From Bacteroidota bacterium (lineage in GTDB: Bacteria > Bacteroidota > Bacteroidia > Bacteroidales > JAAUTT01): a stretch of DNA of 64,000 nt. The notes below the pieces were generated by a model. That model saw nothing but the letters and a program-made list of their open reading frames with translations, ran no database searches and was not told where the DNA came from. Shown in pieces: positions 25,892-34,004 of this stretch; within the stretch, counting starts at the first letter, position 1; each line of letters begins with the position of its first letter. The stretch spans positions 1 through 64,000 of the forward strand of contig JAEYWD010000002.1 in assembly GCA_023429135.1 (NCBI GenBank). Reading direction: 5' to 3'. Position numbers and translations under genes: made by a program.

Positions 25892-28800
25892 TTAACTATC
25901 AGCAGAGGACCTTCGACAATTGTTCCTGATTTTTTGAAATAACCACCATATTACTGGAACAAAGATCAGCAAGCCAAGCAAAGTAAAATAAAAAAGCCGG
26001 TCGTTACCGATAGGAAGGTTGATGGATGCATCGCCATATATTACGTAACCAGTCCAAAAGAATGGGTGACTGTGCATTTTATCAGCTTTTTCAATATATT
26101 GGAGTTTCGATTGTCGTAATGCTTCACAAATTTGCCTTTTCTCATTTAAACCCTCATAAAACCCTTTAATCAGTTCGTAAGAAGCATGGTCGTTTACAGG
26201 CCACAAGGTCATTATAACCGAGCGACTTCCCGATGAAAGAAAAGCCCTGCCTGTACTTATAACCTCCTCGCCTCCGTAATTTTTACCAGCACCGGTATTA
26301 CAGGCGCTTAAAATTACAAGCTGCGATTGCTGGTTTAAATTATAAATCTCATAATTGTGCAAAAAACCATCATCCCGGGGATGTGACTCTGCAAACAGCA
26401 ATTTCGACTGTAAAGAGGAATCTCTATTCAGGATACCATGCGTGGCGAGATGAATGATGTCATATTTACCTGACAATCTTTTAAAACGTGTTTCTGTAGC
26501 CCTCTTTTCAATCAATAACATTCCTCCAGCAATAGAATTTGCAAATTCTATTTCTTTTTTCGCATTTGGTAAACTTCCAAAAATGGAAGTATCGGATCTT
26601 ACTGCTAATAAAGTACGTGAAATTGTGTCGTTAAGCTTCAGATTCGAATAAACAGGTGCTATGGCAAGCAAGCGGGCCCGGTTTTGGAATATGGGCCGGA
26701 GCCGCAGCTCGTTCAAAAAGGTGATGGATGGTGCATAGTAAACCGGTGTTGTTTTTAAGAGGTACGGCAAATCCTTATAACTGCCAATTTGATGGGGCAT
26801 TTTGACAATCAAAGCTTCAAAGGGTATTTTCCGGAGACTATTATCTGCAATAATTGTTAATTTCTTCCCTTTCAGATAACTTTCAAAGGGCTTTAACAGA
26901 ATTTTGTAAAGCTCGTAGCTGTCATGGGCAAATCTGCGAATACTGTCGGGTGTATAGTTTAAACTGTTGAAATTATTCAGTCGTGAATAAAACCGTACAG
27001 CAAGTTTTGCAAGGTCAACATTTTTCAAGCTATCGACTACAATCTTCAAATTTCGGTTATCGAAGTAAAAAGCAATCAGCAAATTACGGTTCAACTGATA
27101 TTCAATAATGCACTCATCGTTTTTAAGAGTCTTCTGAAAAGCTGTTGGGTTCACAACTTCCATTGAGTACTTAAGATTGTAATAATTGGGGTAATGCTTT
27201 TTATATAGCTGTTCCAGATCCGTTCTTTTTGCAGCCAATATATCAAGTTGCGTATTCAGATTATAATTATCTCCATCTCCTGCTTTTAATTTCTGTGTTA
27301 ATACGGAAATCCGCGTATTTAATGAATCTTCAAGTAATTTATACTTTTCAGGAATCATACCAACCCTCTGGCCGTATTTACTCCGGAGCATACTTAACAT
27401 AACCGTGGCCCTTCCCTGTTCGGCATATTTGTATACGAGCTGCTGATAGTAGCTATCGCCTGTAAGTTCGTGCAATCTCAGGCATACTTCTATAATCCGG
27501 GGAAAGTAATTACTCCGGAGGCTTGTAAAAACAAGCATCTGCTCTTCACCAGGAAGTTGTGTCTTATGATTATACAATTGTTCTATAGCTAAATGCAGGT
27601 TTTTAAGTCCTTGCCTGTAATATAAAATCTTTTTTCTATCATCATGGTCTTTTCTGGCCAAAGCGAAAAAAGCTTCGGCCTTTCCATAAAGGCCTCCAAT
27701 TAATTTAGGTAAAGAAATGGCATCTTTAAAATTTAAGTCAGCATTAACATCCTCGTTATATTCATGAGGTAATAAAGCAATAATTGATTTATGGTAATGC
27801 TCCAGTGCCTTCTCATGATCTCCTTTAACCCACCAATAATAGGCCCAATAAGAGTATATATCACTTACATTTATATTTTTTTGGAAAGTTTCACTTAATC
27901 TTTTTAAAACTGAGGGATTCATCTTTGAAAATAAATCATATTGAGATTGTCCCTTTAAAAATTGAATAAATCTAAAATATAAATTCAAACTTATTTTTTC
28001 GAACTGCTTATCCTGAATAAAGTCCAGGCAGTATTTCCTGAAAGCAATAGTATCTCCTAACATTTTGTTACAATATGAGACTCCAAAATAACCTTCAAGT
28101 TTAAAATCATCGTATGGTTTAAGTTTTTTAAAATAAATCAGGGCCGCTCTGTAATCATCAATTTTCCGATAAGAATAAGCCAATCGAAGTATAAAATCAG
28201 GATTCTCAGGAAAAAGCTGATAAGCCTTCTTCATGTAAAATAAGTCTTGTGCATAATCCAGAATGAAAGAAGAATATCGCGACTTAAAAAAATACAGGGC
28301 TGCTTCAATCTCTTTATATGTTGTTTTTGAAAAGCGCTCCTCATAATCAAGAAGCTGCTTTCTGAATGGTTTGGACTGCTCAGGGTGCACATAGTAAAAA
28401 ATACGCCAAACGTTTCTGTAAAATATACGGCTTTCGCCCTGATTTAATTTTTCCAATAAATTGTTGGCTGTTAAGAGAGAATAAGTCATTTCGTTATATT
28501 GGTTCCGCTTATACTGAAAAACAGCTTCTAACCCTGATAACTTAGCCCATCGTATAGTATTAGGTTTAATGCCGGACATTAAGATTTTGGCGGCATTTTC
28601 ACTCTCAACCAGATTAATATCGTCCGCATTCATAAGTTTGTAACAGAGTACCTGCCATAAAAAGAACCGGGTCAATGGTTTGGTGGCGACTTTAAAATCA
28701 TTCATCAATGCAAAATCAACATCAGTTCTCTTTTCTTTAAATATGGATTCGACAGTATGAACATATCGTTTGTGGGATTGATTTTTAGCCAGCGTCCCAG

Positions 28801-29056
28801 CCCTCCTTAATGCTTCATTGGCCCTGGCTTTATCGTTTTTCTCATATTCAATTATCGCAATGTTCAACCAGACAATAATCTCATCAGGCTCGTTCCGGAA
28901 CGAAACACTTCCTCTGAATTGTGCGAGTGCAGCATCGAACTTTCCCTTGTCGTACAAATTTATAGCATCAGCAATTTTCTGATTATCTGCTTCGGTCCCA
29001 ATAACTCTGCAAACACTTAAAACCAGGATAAAGAAAACTATCAATCCTTGTCTCAT
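25892..29056 (-). CDS. TPR-CHAT caspase-fold protease-like membrane protein
   Basis: The 1054-residue protein has a signal peptide (residues 1-20) and about 700 residues of TPR-like helical pairs (for example ALIYFKKLKPYDDFKLEGYFGVSYC, EKALEHYHKSIIALLPHEYNED). A short coiled region is followed by a CHAT domain (about 740-1015) and a C-terminal transmembrane helix (1022-1040) with a basic tail. Both CHAT catalytic residues are visible: His873 in IIHLATHGILN and Cys919 in VILSACNTGAG. CHAT domains are caspase-clan cysteine proteases. With a signal peptide and one C-terminal helix, the protease would face the periplasm. It converges on the ECF sigma/TPR pair and diverges from the Asp-Pro peptide gene, 80 bp away. 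Confidence 0.9.
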   Translation of the reverse strand: MRQGLIVFFILVLSVCRVIGTEADNQKIADAINLYDKGKFDAALAQFRGSVSFRNEPDEIIVWLNIAIIEYEKNDKARANEALRRAGTLAKNQSHKRYVHTVESIFKEKRTDVDFALMNDFKVATKPLTRFFLWQVLCYKLMNADDINLVESENAAKILMSGIKPNTIRWAKLSGLEAVFQYKRNQYNEMTYSLLTANNLLEKLNQGESRIFYRNVWRIFYYVHPEQSKPFRKQLLDYEERFSKTTYKEIEAALYFFKSRYSSFILDYAQDLFYMKKAYQLFPENPDFILRLAYSYRKIDDYRAALIYFKKLKPYDDFKLEGYFGVSYCNKMLGDTIAFRKYCLDFIQDKQFEKISLNLYFRFIQFLKGQSQYDLFSKMNPSVLKRLSETFQKNINVSDIYSYWAYYWWVKGDHEKALEHYHKSIIALLPHEYNEDVNADLNFKDAISLPKLIGGLYGKAEAFFALARKDHDDRKKILYYRQGLKNLHLAIEQLYNHKTQLPGEEQMLVFTSLRSNYFPRIIEVCLRLHELTGDSYYQQLVYKYAEQGRATVMLSMLRSKYGQRVGMIPEKYKLLEDSLNTRISVLTQKLKAGDGDNYNLNTQLDILAAKRTDLEQLYKKHYPNYYNLKYSMEVVNPTAFQKTLKNDECIIEYQLNRNLLIAFYFDNRNLKIVVDSLKNVDLAKLAVRFYSRLNNFNSLNYTPDSIRRFAHDSYELYKILLKPFESYLKGKKLTIIADNSLRKIPFEALIVKMPHQIGSYKDLPYLLKTTPVYYAPSITFLNELRLRPIFQNRARLLAIAPVYSNLKLNDTISRTLLAVRSDTSIFGSLPNAKKEIEFANSIAGGMLLIEKRATETRFKRLSGKYDIIHLATHGILNRDSSLQSKLLFAESHPRDDGFLHNYEIYNLNQQSQLVILSACNTGAGKNYGGEEVISTGRAFLSSGSRSVIMTLWPVNDHASYELIKGFYEGLNEKRQICEALRQSKLQYIEKADKMHSHPFFWTGYVIYGDASINLPIGNDRLFYFTLLGLLIFVPVIWWLFQKIRNNCRRSSADS

Positions 29057-29106
29057 AGCATGTTATAAAACTTTATACCCATCATCCTCGCTATCAAAAA
29101 AAATGC

Positions 29107-29114
29107 TACCTTTC
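29107..29114 (+). promoter_or_regulatory. Candidate -7 box of the Asp-Pro peptide gene
   Basis: TACCTTTC differs from TAnnTTTG only in the last base and lies 22 bp before the peptide ATG, within the 80-bp divergent spacer. No -33 TTG is present. Confidence 0.3.
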
Positions 29115-29136
29115 GATAAATCAATCTCTAACAATT

Positions 29137-29238
29137 ATGAAAGAAAAATTAACTAAGTTGCAAAATGTTCCGGATCCGCCACCTACAGATCCTGATCCTG
29201 ATCCTAATCCTCCTGATCCTGATCCAAAACCGAATTAA
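29137..29238 (+). CDS. 33-residue Asp-Pro-repeat peptide
   Basis: This short frame encodes a lysine-rich start (MKEKLTKLQNV) and a tail of Asp-Pro, Asn-Pro and Lys-Pro dipeptides (VPDPPPTDPDPDPNPPDPDP, then DPKPN). There is no signal peptide. The repeat is built on gatcct hexamers. It is supported by its position 80 bp divergent from the CHAT gene and by two strong hairpins directly after it (29279-29314 and 29318-29354). The leader-plus-core shape recalls ribosomal peptides, but no modifying enzyme is next to it. It may be a substrate or ligand of the CHAT protease. Function is unknown. Confidence 0.55.
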   Translation: MKEKLTKLQNVPDPPPTDPDPDPNPPDPDPKPN

Positions 29239-29278
29239 GCTGAGGTCAAAATTAATTAAAGATGTTAAAAAGGAATGA

Positions 29279-29314
29279 ATTTCGCCCCATTTTATATTGT
29301 AAAATGGACGAAAT
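29279..29314 (+). other. 36-nt hairpin after the Asp-Pro peptide gene
   Basis: ATTTCG pairs with CGAAAT and, after a small internal loop (cc/a), CCATTTTA with TAAAATGG around TATTG. Lying between the stop and the terminator, it would give a stable 3' RNA structure. Confidence 0.7.
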
Positions 29315-29319
29315 GTATT

Positions 29320-29354
29320 AAAAACCATATCCGTACATGCTGATATGGTTTTTT
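29320..29354 (+). terminator. Terminator of the Asp-Pro peptide gene
   Basis: AAAAACCATATC (29320-29331), a 10-nt loop and GATATGGTTTTTT (29342-29354) form a 12-bp stem with a T-run. It shows that the short unit 29137-29354 is a self-contained transcript. Confidence 0.88.
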
Positions 29355-29385
29355 AGTTTGAAGATGTCCACAGTCGTCAGACTTC

Positions 29386-29560
29386 AGCCAATACAAAAAG
29401 AAGCTGTCCGGGTTATGTTGCCCTATATTCCTGTATTGTCGATAGTCTCCCAATAGCTATCGGGAGACTATCGACCATCGACCTGCATTCTTATATTCTC
29501 CGTCGTCTGTCTACTGTGTTGGCTATCGACTATGAACCATCGACCATCGACTAATAATAA
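29386..29560. repeat. Intergenic tatcgac-type repeat array, locus C
   Basis: It contains the core AGCCAATACA (29386-29395), a perfect 14-bp-stem hairpin at 29438-29475 (arms GTCGATAGTCTCCC and GGGAGACTATCGAC), and at 29521-29553 a run of ctatcgactatgaaccatcg type that matches locus D (31840-31871) with two mismatches in the first 30 bases. No reading frame is supported here. Confidence 0.7.
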
Positions 29561-29619
29561 CATATTCCACAACAGCAGTTCTGATAATAAATCTGTATGC
29601 TTACATCCTTAATTTAGTT

Positions 29620-29627
29620 TATTTTTG
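29620..29627 (+). promoter_or_regulatory. -7 box of the CDGSH/arcA operon
   Basis: TATTTTTG followed by C matches TAnnTTTG, 22 bp before the ATG at 29649. It supports that start over an in-frame TTG-type start at 29625. Confidence 0.45.
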
Positions 29628-29648
29628 CAATTAAAATTGATTAGCCTT

Positions 29649-30101
29649 ATGGACGAAAACAACAGGCAGTATAGCAACGGAGAAATTACAGTATTCTGGC
29701 AGCCAAAGAAATGTATTCATGCTACCATTTGTTACACTCAACTGAACGAAGTATTTAATCCCCGTAAACGTCCCTGGGTGGATATGAGCGGCTCCACAAC
29801 CGATAAAATTATCGACATTGTAAACCGTTGCCCCACCGACGCTTTAACATACCGTTATAACAAGGATCTTGAAACCGAAGCAACCGAAGGAATCAAAGAT
29901 GCTCCCAAGGTTGAAGAAAAACCTGTGATTATCCAGATTATGAAAGACGGTCCTATTGTAGTGACTGGAAAAATTCAACTTCGCGATAGTGAAGGTAAAG
30001 AATACAAAACTTACTCCATCACCTCTTTCTGCCGGTGTGGAGCGTCGAATAATATGCCCTTCTGTGATGGTACGCACCGCAAAATAGGGTTTCAGGGATA
30101 A
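29649..30101 (+). CDS. Iron-sulfur protein: 4Fe-4S mono-cluster domain plus CDGSH domain
   Basis: From the ATG at 29649 the protein has 150 residues. The N-terminal half is the divergent mono-cluster ferredoxin domain (FWQPKKCIHATICYTQLNEVF, later VNRCPTDALTYRY, giving the cysteine ligands). The C-terminal half is a CDGSH zinc-finger-like 2Fe-2S domain with CRCGASNNMPFCDGTHR. Such fusions are thought to move electrons or store clusters, but their role is not defined. A second CDGSH protein and arginine deiminase follow on the same strand (73 bp, then 1 bp), probably as one operon. Confidence 0.88.
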   Translation: MDENNRQYSNGEITVFWQPKKCIHATICYTQLNEVFNPRKRPWVDMSGSTTDKIIDIVNRCPTDALTYRYNKDLETEATEGIKDAPKVEEKPVIIQIMKDGPIVVTGKIQLRDSEGKEYKTYSITSFCRCGASNNMPFCDGTHRKIGFQG

Positions 30102-30174
30102 GAATTAGTATTGAGTACCGAATAATTAGATAAATACAGTTTGGCGATTAAAACCCGACTATAAAAAAATACAC

Positions 30175-30366
30175 GTGGAAGAAACACCTAAAAAACCAAA
30201 TGCAGAGTTTACTTTTAAGCCTGGAGCATCGCTCAGAGTGAAGGGAAATTTTATTTTGAAAGATTCGGAAGGCAACATCATAGAGACTCCCGCTGAAATA
30301 AAACTTTGCCGCTGCGGAAAATCGAAAACAATGCCTTTCTGCGACCATTCACATCGTAACCTGTAA
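30175..30366 (+). CDS. Small CDGSH iron-sulfur protein
   Basis: The 63-residue protein starts at GTG, with no in-frame ATG near by. It carries one CDGSH motif, CRCGKSKTMPFCDHSH, whose three cysteines and histidine bind a 2Fe-2S cluster. The preceding strand GNFILKDSEGNIIETP repeats the layout of the upstream protein (GKIQLRDSEGKEYKTY), so the two domains look like duplicates. It ends 1 bp before arcA, implying translational coupling. The cellular role is unknown. Confidence 0.85.
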   Translation: MEETPKKPNAEFTFKPGASLRVKGNFILKDSEGNIIETPAEIKLCRCGKSKTMPFCDHSHRNL

Positions 30367-30367
30367 T

Positions 30368-31627
30368 ATGCAACCATCATCAGTTAAAATAAACGTTAAC
30401 TCCGAAATTGGGGAACTCGATGCTGTAATACTGCATTCGCCAGGTCCGGAAGTTGAAAACATGACACCCGAAACTGCCCAGAGAGCACTGTATAGCGACA
30501 TTCTGAACCTTAATGTGGCTTTAAGGGAATATAGTCAGTTCTATGGAGTCCTTAAAAAAGTAACAAACACCTACCAGGTTAGTAAACTTCTGGCAGAAAT
30601 TGTTCAAAACGATGAAAACCGCTCACTGCTTACGGATAAAATTATTGACATCGATCCTCATCCTGATCTGAGAGATATATTAAATTCTTTCTCGCCCGAA
30701 CAGTTCACAAGACTTGTGATTGAAGGCGTGCCCATGCAAAAAAATACACTCACAGCCTTTCTTTCTAAAGAACCTTATATTTTGCCTCCGCTTCACAATT
30801 TCTTTTATACGCGCGACTCAGCAATAGCTATCTGCAATAACGTAATTATCTCGCGTATGGCGAACAAGGTTCGGGAAAGGGAATCGCTTATTATGGAGCT
30901 AATTTTCGACATGCATCCTTTTTTCGACACTCAGACCCGAAATCCGATACGGACCGACTATTATAAAAAGAGTGCCACTATTGAGGGTGGTGATTTAATT
31001 GTAGCCCGTCACGATATTCTGCTGGCGGGAATGGGAATTCGCACCAACTCTAAAGGAATCGACTTTCTAATAGATAAGTTCAAGGAAAAGAAAACTACGC
31101 AGCATATTTTGGTTCAGGAACTGCCATCAAAGCCTGAGTCGTTTATTCACCTCGACATGGTTTTTACGCTGCTAAGCCAGAATGAATGCATGGTTTACGA
31201 ACCGCTGATTATGGCCCCTTCGAGCTACAGCACAGTTCATATCCACATTGATAATGGCGAGGTGAAGAAAATCAGATATGTAGAAAATCTTGTTTCGGCT
31301 TTAAAAAACCTTGGAATGGACCTGGAACCCTTATATTGCGGCGGAAGAAAAGATTCTGTTTACCAGGACCGCGAACAATGGCACAGTGGGGCGAACTTTT
31401 TTGCTTTTGCTCCTGGCAAAGTATTGGGTTACGAAAGAAACCTCTACACCATGGAGGAGCTTAACAATCATGGCTACGAAATTATAAAAGCTGTTGATGT
31501 TTTAGAGAACCACAATCACCCGAAAAATCATAATAAATGTGTTGTAACCATTGAAGGTTCGGAATTACCCCGCGGTGGTGGTGGCACACGCTGCATGACC
31601 ATGCCTTTGAGCAGGAAAGAGGTGTAA
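30368..31627 (+). CDS. arcA: Arginine deiminase
   Basis: The 419-residue protein has the guanidino-modifying enzyme fold of ArcA. Motifs are VNSEIGELDAVILHSPGPEVENM at the start, NFFYTRDSAI, IEGGDLIVA, a later HLDMVFTLL, and the C-terminal catalytic Cys409 in RGGGGTRCMTMPL. It hydrolyses arginine to citrulline and ammonia, the first step of the arginine deiminase pathway, which yields ATP through carbamate kinase. Carbamate kinase is in this window at 49.9-50.8 kb, but no ornithine carbamoyltransferase is. It is the third gene of the operon with the two CDGSH proteins. Confidence 0.95.
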   Translation: MQPSSVKINVNSEIGELDAVILHSPGPEVENMTPETAQRALYSDILNLNVALREYSQFYGVLKKVTNTYQVSKLLAEIVQNDENRSLLTDKIIDIDPHPDLRDILNSFSPEQFTRLVIEGVPMQKNTLTAFLSKEPYILPPLHNFFYTRDSAIAICNNVIISRMANKVRERESLIMELIFDMHPFFDTQTRNPIRTDYYKKSATIEGGDLIVARHDILLAGMGIRTNSKGIDFLIDKFKEKKTTQHILVQELPSKPESFIHLDMVFTLLSQNECMVYEPLIMAPSSYSTVHIHIDNGEVKKIRYVENLVSALKNLGMDLEPLYCGGRKDSVYQDREQWHSGANFFAFAPGKVLGYERNLYTMEELNNHGYEIIKAVDVLENHNHPKNHNKCVVTIEGSELPRGGGGTRCMTMPLSRKEV

Positions 31628-31875
31628 TTGGGTTGCGGGTTACGAGTTGCGAGTTTGTTTACCCCCAACCCCCTGAAAGGGGGCTATAACAGCCGATAGA
31701 GAAATTTAGCTGTGTCACAATGTACTGCCCATCGGACTTTGTACCATCGACTATCGACTTGTATTCAACTTGTATTTGTATCACCCTGTATTGGCTATCG
31801 ACCAGAGACTATAGACTATCGACTTGTATCATCTGTATTGGCTATCGACTATGGACCATCGACTATCGACCTCCT
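31628..31875. repeat. Intergenic tatcgac-type repeat array, locus D
   Basis: Between convergent arcA and the adhesin gene lies a small ccccctgaaaggggg hairpin (about 31668-31683). It is followed by two copies of ctgtattggctatcgac (31786-31802 and 31833-31849), several ctatcgacttgtat units and a final run at 31840-31871 related to locus C. Spacing is irregular, so it is not a CRISPR array. Confidence 0.7.
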
Positions 31876-31880
31876 TAGGT

Positions 31881-32870
31881 CTACCTAATAATAGTTACGT
31901 TACCCACAATTGGATCTGATCCGTTTTTAAGATCGAGGATGTAATGATATGCATCCATTGGTAATGGGCGACCGCCCGATTTGCCATCCCATCCGTTTAC
32001 AGGGAAAATATTGCTCTTGAATACCAGTCGGCCCCAACGGTCGTAAATATCAATGCTGGCATTCGGATAGTATTCGAGCCAGGTTATTCTCCAGGTATCG
32101 TTATCGTTGTCGCCGTTTGGTGTAAAAGCATTAGGAATTTTGAGGTCAGTACATAATGCAATCTGAATACTGTCGCGGGTTACACAACCTTTATCGGAAG
32201 TAACATCCACCCAAAAGGCTTTATTACCTGCACCAATCTGAATGGATTGACCAATATCGCCGGTACTCCAGTTATATTTGGCACCATCGAAACCGGCATC
32301 TAGTACGAGTGTTTGTTCAGGACAAAGTGAGGTATCGTTACCCAGGCTTACCACAAGCTTAGGATTCACAACCAAAGTGGCGCTGTCGCGGCCTTTACAG
32401 CCGTTGGAATCGGTAATGTCGAGCCAGTATGTTCCGGCGGTACCTGTAACAATTTTTTGAGTGGTTTCACCGGTACTCCATTTATACAATGCAAAAATAG
32501 TATTAGGAACAAAGGTGAACGAATCGCCCTCACAAATTTCAGCTATGTTTCCAATATCGACATTTGCTGCTGTTACCATAACATTTGCCAGTACAGGAGC
32601 TGCAATACAATTATTTTTTGTATACTCGGTAACCCGGATGGTTTTAATACCAGTGCTTAAACCCCATTCAACATCGATGGAGTCGTTATAATTCTGGATA
32701 ATTGTTCCGCCTGTAACTTCCCAGTTGAAAGTTGATAAAGGAGTACCACTAACGCCATATCTAACGCGGCTCCCGCCACAAGCTGAAGGCAGATTCTGCC
32801 CTGAACTCATGGCGGCAACCAAGGTTAGAAAAGTGAATATTAGTGAAATATGTTTGAATTTAGCCTTCAT
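31881..32870 (-). CDS. Secreted protein with T9SS type-B (gliding-motility) C-terminal domain
   Basis: The ATG at 32870 is chosen since it opens a signal peptide (MKAKFKHISLIFTFLTLVAAMSSGQ); 32 extra codons upstream are unlikely to be used. The 329-residue protein has Ig/PKD-like segments with recurring YKWSTGETTQ / YNWSTGDIGQ motifs. It ends in a CHU_C domain (LKIPNAFTPNGDNDNDTWRI, IDIYDRWGRLVFKSN, GWDGKSGGRPLPMDAYHYILDL), the T9SS type-B sorting signal. It is therefore exported across the outer membrane and probably surface-attached. It is last in the PorP/SprF operon, as SprB-like adhesins commonly are, although it is much smaller than SprB. Confidence 0.88.
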   Translation of the reverse strand: MKAKFKHISLIFTFLTLVAAMSSGQNLPSACGGSRVRYGVSGTPLSTFNWEVTGGTIIQNYNDSIDVEWGLSTGIKTIRVTEYTKNNCIAAPVLANVMVTAANVDIGNIAEICEGDSFTFVPNTIFALYKWSTGETTQKIVTGTAGTYWLDITDSNGCKGRDSATLVVNPKLVVSLGNDTSLCPEQTLVLDAGFDGAKYNWSTGDIGQSIQIGAGNKAFWVDVTSDKGCVTRDSIQIALCTDLKIPNAFTPNGDNDNDTWRITWLEYYPNASIDIYDRWGRLVFKSNIFPVNGWDGKSGGRPLPMDAYHYILDLKNGSDPIVGNVTIIR

Positions 32871-33022
32871 CTTTACTTTCAAAATCTGGAAAACGACGTC
32901 CAATTTAAAACTTCTGATGTTAAAATTTCTTTGTATTTTATTTACCCTCTTTGCTGCCTCCAGCACCTGTTCCTTAATTGGTGCTACATGGAGACACTTC
33001 CGAGAGCACTTGAGAGTTTTAG

Positions 33023-33056
33023 ATTAAACATCTCTCCCGAAGGAGAGATGTTTAAT
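33023..33056 (-). promoter_or_regulatory. Hyperstable UUCG hairpin within the PorP operon
   Basis: A perfect 15-bp stem (arms ATTAAACATCTCTCC and GGAGAGATGTTTAAT) closes a C(TTCG)G tetraloop when read on the minus strand. It lies between the stop of the second secreted protein gene and the type-B adhesin gene. There is no T-run, so it is more likely an RNA-processing or stability element than a plain terminator. Confidence 0.6.
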
Positions 33057-33081
33057 ATTATTGCTAACAATTCAACTCAGA

Positions 33082-33954
33082 CTATAAGTTTGTGATGTGC
33101 TGAATTGGTTGAGTTGTAGGAGTTGGGTAAGAGTAGAATGTATAATCAGCAGGCATTGCTGATGCAACAGCATTTCTGGCTGCGTCTGTTTGTCCCAAAC
33201 CACCAAACGATTTTTCAGTTACTTTATCCCGAATATTCACAATCTGTATCCTGTAAGCACCAGCTCCATTGGCAAGTGTATAGCTAAGATTTGGTGTGGT
33301 TACAGCTACATCGTATCCTGAATTGGTGAATACTTGTTCAAGCGGAGTCGCTCCATTCACCTTGGTCTCAGCAGCAGTTAATGAGGTATAGTATACATCG
33401 TAATATACTGTTATGGATTGTGAACCTTTTAGAGTCAAAGGAAGACTTACGCTGGCAACATTACAACCACTTGGATTTGTAATAGTACCCCAGGCTACTG
33501 TAGGCCATGGAAGAACCTTTACAGGTAGGGTTTCTGCTGCTCCAGAACATCCGGCTGCATTAGTTGCTGTTATTATACTTTTTTCAGTCACCGAAACAGT
33601 TTGGTCGCCTAAAGCGGTCCACCTGATGTTTATCTGATTATCGGTATAGAATCCTGCATTTCCTGTAACATCAACCAAGGCGTTGCCATTTCTTTTGTAA
33701 AGTTCGCCACCTGCAGTTACTGTCCAACCGTAGGCTGAAAAAATCTGAGATGACAGATTTCCCCAATCAGTAGAAGGAACTTGGTATGGCATTACGCTAT
33801 TGATAGTTACATATTCAGGACTTTCTCCAGCATCGGTTTTAACAGCAGAAGCTGTTCCAGATGAAGTTAAGGCAACCTGAGCATTCATCCCCACAACTGC
33901 AACTAATAATATGATTATTGTTGCTAACATTCTTAATTTTATTAAACTTTTCAT
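33082..33954 (-). CDS. Secreted hypothetical protein B of the PorP/SprF operon
   Basis: The 290-residue protein has a signal peptide (MKSLIKLRMLATIIILLVAVVGMNAQ) and a beta-rich body without a T9SS tail. It is a paralogue of the next upstream gene: the signal peptides are almost the same, both have repeated Ig-like stretches with ITNPSGC / TDPTGSD-type sections, and the ends align (IRDKVTEKSFGGLG against ISDKISRKDLNAAGG, then a final HITNL against HLPNN). It is probably translocated to the periplasm and then assembled or exported with the PorP/SprF protein. The function is unknown. Confidence 0.7.
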   Translation of the reverse strand: MKSLIKLRMLATIIILLVAVVGMNAQVALTSSGTASAVKTDAGESPEYVTINSVMPYQVPSTDWGNLSSQIFSAYGWTVTAGGELYKRNGNALVDVTGNAGFYTDNQINIRWTALGDQTVSVTEKSIITATNAAGCSGAAETLPVKVLPWPTVAWGTITNPSGCNVASVSLPLTLKGSQSITVYYDVYYTSLTAAETKVNGATPLEQVFTNSGYDVAVTTPNLSYTLANGAGAYRIQIVNIRDKVTEKSFGGLGQTDAARNAVASAMPADYTFYSYPTPTTQPIQHITNL

Positions 33955-34004
33955 ATTTGTTAATTTAAATTGTACTTTTTAATTTTCGTATAGATTGAAT
34001 CATC

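Noticed and set aside
31740..31871. Possible CRISPR array in tatcgac-rich repeats
   Set aside because: Unit length and spacing are irregular, units are too short, spacers are not unique and no cas gene is near.
32725..33027. 100-codon plus-strand frame at the adhesin start
   Set aside because: It is antisense to the signal peptide and leader of the type-B adhesin gene and shows no family likeness.
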